A stretch of 48,951 nt of DNA. Origin: an uncultured Christensenella sp. Its GTDB lineage: Bacteria > Bacillota > Clostridia > Christensenellales > UBA1242. Every line of letters begins with the position of its first letter. The first letter of the stretch is position 1. Positions 42,151 to 48,951 of this stretch are shown in pieces. Location: NCBI GenBank assembly GCA_948466185.1, contig CAOJZM010000008.1, positions 1 through 48,951 on the forward strand, in the 5' to 3' direction. Under the pieces are notes generated by a model. It had not been told where the DNA came from. It did no database searches and saw only the letters and a list, made by a program, of their open reading frames with translations. Position numbers and translations under genes: made by a program.

Positions 42151-43236
42151 ACGCAGTTGTGAAGCCAAGGTCCACAAGTTGACTATATACCTGTGCCGAT
42201 GTTTGCGAACTTGCAGAACTAACTGTTAAAAGTGATTTCTGCACCGGATACCCTCGATTTATATTCGCATTAAACATCCAGTCTCCAAAATTAGAAGACG
42301 AACCATAGATAGTTTTATGAACAACCATATTCTCCCCTGTCTTTGCGATTGACACCCACGCATATGAAGATATAATTGATGAACCCGCCCCATTTTCTGT
42401 AAATACAAAGTCTGCAATATCAGAGTCATCAGTTGAAACATTATATATCTTTACATTAATTGCAGAGCAGTTTTTAACTGTAAGTGTTACACTGCACACA
42501 CATGCTAAACTTGCTATATTGGAGCCAAATCCTGTATTCACTTCACGAAGAGAAATACTGCTATCTTTGAGTACGGTATTAATAATAGTTCCACCATTAG
42601 CATATCCAATAACCCCTGCAAGCCCCACACAATCACCACTTACAGAGATCGTTAACTCCTCCACTATACAATTTGAAACAGTGCAGTGCCCTGCATTAGC
42701 AATCAACCCACCAACAATCGTTACCTCATCATATGCATATATCGTACCACTGCTCAAAACTAGATTTTTAATCGTTGCACCTCGTGCGCTTCGAAAAAAT
42801 CCAATTTCGTTATAGGCAACATATGTATTTACATAAATATTCATTCCATAAATTGTATTGAAATCCCCATCTAATGTTCCCTCAAACGCATCAATACCTT
42901 TCCACAAATATGCAGATAAGTCGATAAAACTATTAAGTTGATAATATTTCCCGCTTAACGTACTGCTTCTTTATTGTTTCGCAAGTAGTGCCAATTGCTC
43001 TGCATTATAAATTATGTATGGATTTGACGAAGTCCCCGCACCACCTGCATATGCACTTGCTGCATGGTTATCCCATGTGTCCATGGTTGAGGTTGCTGCA
43101 ATGGTCTCCTCTATGCTAAGTTGTTCATTTTTGCCAGAATCAAAAATCCCCCCCCCGCCAAGAGTCCTATTATTCCTCCTGACAGAAGGGAAATCAGGGA
43201 TATTATGACCCCGGCAACTTTTGTTGCTTTCTTCAT
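42149..43236 (-). pseudogene. Broken GLUG-type surface protein gene
   Basis: Reading from an ATG at 43236 (AAGGA upstream) gives MKKATKVAGVIISLISLLSG and a Gly-rich stretch, then a run of nine Gs (43148-43156) shifts the frame to a stop after ~42 codons. Ten or seven Gs would restore a frame that continues through FDSGKNEQLSIEE and SNPYIIYNAEQLALLAKQ, then meets an in-frame TAA (42973). The frame resumes at RSSTLSGKYYQL and runs to 42149. The 3' part holds GLUG-like repeats and ends YPVQKSL..LVDLGFTTA, like the gene at 47748. Two lesions make a pseudogene likely; phase variation at the G tract or sequence error is also possible. Confidence 0.8.
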
Positions 43237-43269
43237 AATTTCCTTTCTCCTTTTTATTTTGTTATTTGT

Positions 43270-43298
43270 ATTATATAGCACTTTTTTGTTTTTACCAA
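43270..43298 (-). promoter_or_regulatory. Promoter of the broken surface-protein gene
   Basis: Minus strand: TTGGTA (43293-43298), 17 bases, perfect TATAAT (43270-43275), 33 bases before the ATG. Confidence 0.65.
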
Positions 43299-43303
43299 AT
43301 GTT

Positions 43304-43804
43304 TTAAAGCAATTTAAAGAGTTCGTCTTTAAATTCTTCCTCGGTAATCAGTCCTTTATCACGAAGTTCACGCAAAGATGCAATTTTACGCTCCCTCGTT
43401 TTATCGGACATCTTGTTCTCTTCTTTTTGTTTCTCCTCTTTCTTTTCAAAATACACATCATCATGAGGTTTAACCCAAACCATATCAGACATAAATAATG
43501 TTATAACCAAAAGCACGGAGGAGACTGAAAACAAACTCATGCAAATCGAAATTGTGATTGCAGCATAATAATAATGGCTTCTTTGATTAAAGAACAACCC
43601 TTTATCCTTGATTGAATAGATAAGAAGTCCAGAACTAGCAATAAATCCCAAAACTGAAATACAGTCATATACAATTGTTACAATGTCCCACTGGGTCATT
43701 TTTGAGTACAAAAAAGCATTTACAATGAAATAGACATTAAGTGCCGCATTGAGAAAATTCAAAATAATTACAACGATTAACATTCCCCGCTTTATATTGT
43801 TCAT
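43304..43804 (-). CDS. Four-span membrane protein with C-terminal SHOCT domain
   Basis: A 166-residue protein. Four hydrophobic spans (residues ~8-110) are followed by a charged linker (FEKKEEKQKEENKMS) and a SHOCT motif at the end (IASLRELRDKGLITEEEFKD, then ELFKLL), a short domain common on bacterial proteins and thought to mediate oligomerisation. Function is unknown. There is no ribosome binding site; TTGACA-17-TAGCAT ends 6 bases before the ATG at 43804, indicating a leaderless mRNA. Confidence 0.8.
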   Translation of the reverse strand: MNNIKRGMLIVVIILNFLNAALNVYFIVNAFLYSKMTQWDIVTIVYDCISVLGFIASSGLLIYSIKDKGLFFNQRSHYYYAAITISICMSLFSVSSVLLVITLFMSDMVWVKPHDDVYFEKKEEKQKEENKMSDKTRERKIASLRELRDKGLITEEEFKDELFKLL

Positions 43805-43810
43805 AAAAAT

Positions 43811-43839
43811 ATGCTAACACAGTAAGAATTAATTGTCAA
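43811..43839 (-). promoter_or_regulatory. Leaderless promoter of the SHOCT gene
   Basis: Minus strand: TTGACA (43834-43839), 17 bases, TAGCAT (43811-43816), 6 bases before the ATG. Confidence 0.65.
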
Positions 43840-43911
43840 ATCAAATTAAAAGCGAAAAAGTTTGATTTTTATATTTAATTAGTATAATATTAGAAAATAA
43901 GGATGAAAAGT

Positions 43912-44679
43912 ATGAACATAATTATCACAGGCGGCTCAAGTGGAATTGGCAAAGCCCTCAAAGAATACTATCAAAACAAAGGAAACAAAGTTTTTGGCAT
44001 TTCAAGAGAAGCTGATGACTACGAATGTGATGTTACCGATAGAAATGGTATGGAAGCCGTTTTCAAAGATATCGCCACCAAAATTCAAAAAATTGATATG
44101 CTGATAAACTGTGCAGGGTTCGGCGGCTCAGGTGCGGTTGAACTTATGCCAATAGAAAAGGTTCAATCAATCTATGATGTCAATGTGATTGGTACAATCA
44201 ACGCAATTCAACTTGCTCTGCCAATTATGAATGAGAAAGGAAAAATAATTAATGTAAGTTCTGCAATGGCACTTTTCCCAATCCCTTTCAGAGCCTTCTA
44301 TGCTTCCTCTAAAAATGCTATTATTTCCATCACCGATGCACTTCGAATGGAACTCAGTCGAACAAAAATACAAGCGTGTGCAATTTGCCCTTCCGATATC
44401 AAAACAAATTTTACTAAAAACAGAGTTAAGAACTACGAAACGAATGAGCGTTATGGTGACTCAATTGCCCTGTCCACGCAAGCTTTGGATGCAAAAGAAG
44501 ATAAACGCATGAGTCTTGAAAAAGCGATAAAGATTATTACCCGCTGGACAGACCGCAAAAAACTTAAACCAATGTATATCATGACCTTCAAATTCAAACT
44601 TCTTTACTTTGCAAAGGGAATCCTTCCAAAGTCTCTGTATCTACGTTGTTGCAACAAATTTATGAATAAGAAAAAATAA
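43912..44679 (+). CDS. Short-chain dehydrogenase/reductase (SDR)
   Basis: A 255-residue classical SDR. The cofactor motif TGGSSGIG is at residues 6-13, NCAG at 66-69, and the catalytic S117, Y130 and K134 (INVSS and YASSK). It oxidises or reduces a hydroxyl or carbonyl group with NAD(P)H; the substrate is unknown. The basic-aromatic C-terminus (FKFKLLYFAKGILPKSLYLR) may touch the membrane. The start at 43912 has AAGGA about 8 bases upstream; an ATG at 43903 lies in that binding site. TATAAT at 43883 has only a weak -35. It ends at a shared terminator. Confidence 0.92.
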   Translation: MNIIITGGSSGIGKALKEYYQNKGNKVFGISREADDYECDVTDRNGMEAVFKDIATKIQKIDMLINCAGFGGSGAVELMPIEKVQSIYDVNVIGTINAIQLALPIMNEKGKIINVSSAMALFPIPFRAFYASSKNAIISITDALRMELSRTKIQACAICPSDIKTNFTKNRVKNYETNERYGDSIALSTQALDAKEDKRMSLEKAIKIITRWTDRKKLKPMYIMTFKFKLLYFAKGILPKSLYLRCCNKFMNKKK

Positions 44680-44683
44680 AAAA

Positions 44684-44704
44684 ACATGCAAAATTGCATG
44701 TTTT

Positions 44705-44707
<3 letters not shown>
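44684..44707. terminator. Bidirectional terminator
   Basis: ACATGCAA/TTGCATGT (44684-44701, two-base loop) with As before and six Ts after. It ends the SDR gene and the converging groES-groEL unit. Confidence 0.9.
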
Positions 44708-46327
<1,620 letters not shown>

Positions 46328-46612
46328 TTAGTCAAGCACAGCCAAGATGTCTGCTTGGCGTACTATAACATATTTTTTGTCATCATGCGTTACTTCAGTG
46401 CCTGCATATTTTGAATAAAGCACGCTGTCTCCAACACTAACCTGCATTTCGACTTTGTTACCATCAATCATGCCGCCTTCCCCAACCGCAACAACTTTAG
46501 CGATTTGAGATTTCTCTTGTGCTGCAGTTGGCAGAATAATACCGCTTTTTGTTTCCTTTTCATTTTCTTTTGGCTCTAATAATACTCTATCAAGCAATGG
46601 TTTTATCTTCAT
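46328..46612 (-). CDS. groS: Co-chaperonin GroES
   Basis: A 94-residue lid protein of GroEL: MKIKPLLDRVLLEPKENEKE and TKSGIILPTAAQEKSQIAKV (mobile-loop region), then GDSVLYSKYAGTEV at the end. It has normal length. AAGGAGG precedes the ATG, and it is the first gene of the groES-groEL operon. Confidence 0.98.
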   Translation of the reverse strand: MKIKPLLDRVLLEPKENEKETKSGIILPTAAQEKSQIAKVVAVGEGGMIDGNKVEMQVSVGDSVLYSKYAGTEVTHDDKKYVIVRQADILAVLD

Positions 46613-46636
46613 ATTTCCTCCTTATCTTATGCCTTA

Positions 46637-46665
46637 ATTATACGACTTGCAACTTTTTTTGTAAA
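46637..46665 (-). promoter_or_regulatory. Promoter of groES-groEL
   Basis: Minus strand: TTTACA (46660-46665), 17 bases, perfect TATAAT (46637-46642), 24 bases before the ATG. The gap to the next gene holds no TTAGCACTC-N9-GAGTGCTAA (CIRCE), so HrcA-type control is not evident. Confidence 0.75.
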
Positions 46666-46756
46666 GCAAAGTTTATAATGATTTTGCTCATAGATTGCTT
46701 TAATTTGTCATACACTTTATTGTAATACACCAAAAAAGTTAAGGAATCAAGGAAGT

Positions 46757-47521
46757 ATGACAAAAAACAAAAAATTTATATATCTTTCTATGGCTTCAAT
46801 ATTTATTTCTTGCGGAATTGCACTTGCTTGCGTCATTTCAAATGTCCTTTACACGCCTGCAGTATCCGACCCAGCAACAGCGATTACCTCTCCAAGTTTT
46901 GAAATACATTTTATCTCACTTAATAAGTCACAAGTAGAAGGTGGAGCGAACACACTTGCCCAGGACGCAAGAAAGATTGGTGCTGGCGGTTACGTGTGGA
47001 AAATAGAAGATTATTATTATGTACTTTCCAGCGGCTTTGAAAATCGAAATGATGCTGTTTTAGTGCAAAATAATCTTTCAAGCACACATAATATCGCAAG
47101 TGAAATTATTACTATAAAATTCGATAATTTCACACTAAATGGCAACTTTGACGCTGATAGTAAAAAAGTTTTGGAAAAAGCCGTAAAATCCTTCCAAGAC
47201 GGATATAAAAATCTGTATGATATCGCAATAAGTGTTGACACCGCAGTTTATAATGAAATTTCAGCAAGGCTGGCAATCAATTCAGTGCATTCCCAAACAG
47301 CAACAATTAAAGCAGATTTCGACACACTTTTTGCTGGGAGCGATAACTCCGCAATAAAAAGTTTGGCTGCAAATCTAAATAAACAAGTAAAACTTACAGA
47401 GTCACTTTGCTCAGGAGTGCCAATATCAAATGGGCAAACATATGCCTCCCTTATCAAATACAAATATATAGAACTTCTCAGCCTCTACCAGTCTTTATCG
47501 GAAACAATAAAAGGCAGATAA
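46757..47521 (+). CDS. Membrane-anchored protein with SPOR-like domain
   Basis: A 254-residue protein: a short basic start, one span (~9-30), then residues ~48-118 with a SPOR-like pattern (FEIHFISLNKSQVEGGANTL, GGYVWKIEDYYYVLSSGFEN, then RNDAVLVQNNLS). SPOR domains bind denuded peptidoglycan glycans, often at septa, so an envelope or division role is plausible. The rest is helical. AAGGA lies close to the ATG. No clear promoter is seen, and it ends at its own terminator. Confidence 0.7.
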   Translation: MTKNKKFIYLSMASIFISCGIALACVISNVLYTPAVSDPATAITSPSFEIHFISLNKSQVEGGANTLAQDARKIGAGGYVWKIEDYYYVLSSGFENRNDAVLVQNNLSSTHNIASEIITIKFDNFTLNGNFDADSKKVLEKAVKSFQDGYKNLYDIAISVDTAVYNEISARLAINSVHSQTATIKADFDTLFAGSDNSAIKSLAANLNKQVKLTESLCSGVPISNGQTYASLIKYKYIELLSLYQSLSETIKGR

Positions 47522-47535
47522 CAAATCTGCCTTTT
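47513..47535 (+). terminator. Terminator of the SPOR-like gene
   Basis: GGCAGAT/ATCTGCC (47513-47531, loop AACAA with the stop codon), preceded by As and followed by TTTTATT. Confidence 0.9.
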
Positions 47536-47640
47536 ATTGTTGTCACAGCCATAGAATTGTGGGCCAGCCCGTATATCCTACTGTGTACAGCTCATAGGAA
47601 TTGCTCCGCCATGGTTGAAACCAGTGTGAGTCCCTCTCCT

Positions 47641-47732
47641 GTCATGCTGAGAATCCATTTTTGTCATTTCGACTGAACCCCCAAAGCGCAATGGAGGTAT
47701 AGAATATGGAGAAATCTAATAGTGCAGTCGAA
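47641..47732. repeat. Intergenic palindromic repeat element
   Basis: TTCGACTG (47668-47675) and CAGTCGAA (47725-47732) are a perfect 8-bp inverted pair about 50 bases apart, enclosing GGAGAAATCT. GTCATGCTGAGAATCC stands just left (47641-47656). These strings resemble a dispersed intergenic repeat seen in many bacterial genomes (GTCATTTCGAC..GGAGAAATCT). Copies elsewhere cannot be checked. The rest of 47536-47747 shows nothing coding. Confidence 0.5.
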
Positions 47733-47747
47733 GAATCTATCAGTGCC

Positions 47748-48951
47748 CTATGCAGCAGCAAAGCCAAGTGTGTTTTTAAGAAAGTTGTAAACATTGGTTG
47801 AGCCACTGATTCCTCCAATTGCAAAGAGCGGCTTCTGCACTGGATATCCTCCATTTAATGCAGAATTATATGTCCAATTGCCCCATGCGTTGCTATCTCC
47901 ATACATTAACTTTGTTGCTGTGCCATTTACTGTCCCTTGTCCATAAGTAGAATTTATAGTTATATTCCATTCATTATGATTATAAAACAAACTTGCTTCT
48001 GCCCCAGTTATAACTGCGTTAACAACACTACAATCTTCTATTATTAAACTTCCTGTCCAACCTGCTATTCCTGCAACTCTATTCCCTGATATTGATCCAT
48101 TTTTTAATATACAACTTGATATCTTCCCAGAAACCACACTAGCAATACCAGCTGCACGGTCTGCACTCTCCACATTTACACCATCTACTATACAATTTGA
48201 AATAGATGGACTACCATCACCTAATATTGCTCCTGCTCTATCAGTCGCTTTAAATATACCTCCTTTTATAATAATATTACATATAACACCACTTGAATTC
48301 TGAAATAATGCAGCACAAAATGGAATATAATTATCCACACTGGTTTTAATGTCGCTAATGGTAAAAAGGTCACCATCAAAACTCCCCATGAATGACACAC
48401 TATTAGCATCGTCTCCGATCCCTGTCCATATGTGTGCTGATAAATTAATGTTTGAGCCGAGTTTATAATATACTCCCCTTAATTCATTCGTCTTACTATC
48501 TTTGGAAAGTTTTCCTAACTGCTCCGGCGTTTTAATTATGTATGGATTCGATTGCGTCCCGCTGCCACCCGCATAACTTGATGCAGCATAGTCCTCCCAT
48601 GTCTTTGTGCGAAACTTTAAACAAACTATTCTTCTTGATGTGCCTATTGTTCCACTTAATGAACTTGCCGTTGTACATGCATTATCTGAGTACACCCCCA
48701 CATACGCTTTATCGTTTATGCATTGTATATTTTTAATCTCATATGTTGAGCCATATGGATGTGAAGTACAATAGTCTGATACCCCTGTTGCCACTTTACT
48801 TCCATTTATATATACATCAAATGTTGCATATCCTGACGTTCCACCTGATACCGCTTCATCTAAGTTGCCATTCACATCTAATTCATAACTATTTACTGTC
48901 CACTGTGCTGTCAGCGTTGGGTTGCCATAGCCATTTTTATAAGATGTTGTT
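47748..48951 (-). CDS. GLUG/InlB-type surface protein, C-terminal part (5' end outside window)
   Basis: The frame is open from the right edge to the stop at 47748 (~400 residues visible). It begins with an InlB B-repeat-like stretch (NPTLTAQWTVNSYELDVNGN), followed by a Tyr/Gly-rich domain. A spacer reads WEDYAASSYAGGSGTQSNPY, and the GLUG start IIKTPEQLGKLSKDSKTNEL, with YYKLGSNINLSAHIW following. Then come about five GLUG-like units (AGIASVVSGKISSCILKNGS, VAGIAGWTGSLIIEDCSVVN). The C-terminus GGYPVQKPLFAIGG..LKNTLGFAAA has no anchor and is shared with the pseudogene at 42149. The true start lies beyond 48951. Confidence 0.85.
   Translation of the reverse strand, partial: TTSYKNGYGNPTLTAQWTVNSYELDVNGNLDEAVSGGTSGYATFDVYINGSKVATGVSDYCTSHPYGSTYEIKNIQCINDKAYVGVYSDNACTTASSLSGTIGTSRRIVCLKFRTKTWEDYAASSYAGGSGTQSNPYIIKTPEQLGKLSKDSKTNELRGVYYKLGSNINLSAHIWTGIGDDANSVSFMGSFDGDLFTISDIKTSVDNYIPFCAALFQNSSGVICNIIIKGGIFKATDRAGAILGDGSPSISNCIVDGVNVESADRAAGIASVVSGKISSCILKNGSISGNRVAGIAGWTGSLIIEDCSVVNAVITGAEASLFYNHNEWNITINSTYGQGTVNGTATKLMYGDSNAWGNWTYNSALNGGYPVQKPLFAIGGISGSTNVYNFLKNTLGFAAA

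Noticed and set aside
43121..43498. Plus-strand frame across the pseudogene start and SHOCT gene
   Set aside because: It is antisense to two supported minus-strand genes and made mostly of Phe/Leu, typical of a shadow frame.

Overview
The window looks like AT-rich chromosome of an anaerobic, low-GC, Gram-positive-type bacterium of the Clostridia. Three things suggest this: the 16S rRNA fragment at the left edge, the gene set (RNase J, Lgt, MinD with a MinE-like protein, DivIVA-like, GreA, GroES/GroEL, TsaB/TsaE, RlmH, DegV), and strong AGGAGG-type ribosome binding sites. Stops include TGA, so the genetic code is the standard one. A Christensenellales-like gut lineage would fit, but that is only an impression. 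Nothing seen here settles the species.

Layout. 1-1065: 5' part of a 16S rRNA gene on the minus strand, with its leader and a strong promoter. 1066-6449: minus-strand genes for a DivIVA-like protein, a membrane protein, Lgt, a Rho-like protein without a P-loop, a heavy-metal permease and a 17-residue-repeat beta-solenoid protein. 6590-13683: a MacB-type ABC transporter, a small unknown protein, ValRS coupled to a YjdF-like membrane protein, and an orphan ABC substrate-binding lipoprotein. 13821-19390: a GLUG-type surface protein, a lone phage terminase large subunit with intact catalytic motifs, an SH3-like anchored protein, a sigma-like HTH protein, nested palindromes and tRNA-Leu(CAA). 19423-23457: MATE-like exporter, DegV, an unknown protein and minD/minE-like. 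23596-27645: a compact operon of ferredoxin, Ppx/GppA-like protein, membrane-anchored trypsin-like protease and MreB-like protein. In this operon the protease keeps its triad, but the two ASKHA-fold proteins have lost key residues. 27694-32571: two half-size TauE/SafE proteins, a very large surface protein and an acidic zinc-ribbon protein. 32661-42138: housekeeping genes (tsaB, tsaE, PAP2, methyltransferase, RNase J, greA, rlmH, two CPBP proteins, tadA) with small membrane proteins. 42149-48951: a broken GLUG surface gene with a nine-G tract, a SHOCT protein, an SDR, groEL/groES, a SPOR-like protein, an intergenic palindromic repeat and a second GLUG/InlB-type surface gene running off the right edge.

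How the parts work together. Much of the window concerns the cell envelope: division-site placement (DivIVA, MinD/E, MreB-like), lipoprotein maturation (Lgt), and single-pass surface proteins with beta-rich ectodomains and basic cytoplasmic tails instead of LPXTG anchors. Most transcription units have a readable promoter (TTGACA-like, 17-18 bp, TATAAT-like) and a hairpin/T-run terminator, and many terminators serve two convergent genes.

The most unusual signals are: a set of membrane-protein genes whose -10 box lies only 6-7 bases before the ATG, with no ribosome binding site (apparently leaderless mRNAs, which also corrects the lgt start); the ferredoxin/Ppx-like/protease/MreB-like operon; the P-loop-less Rho paralogue; and the orphan terminase. 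All functions are read from motifs and context. No database search was possible.
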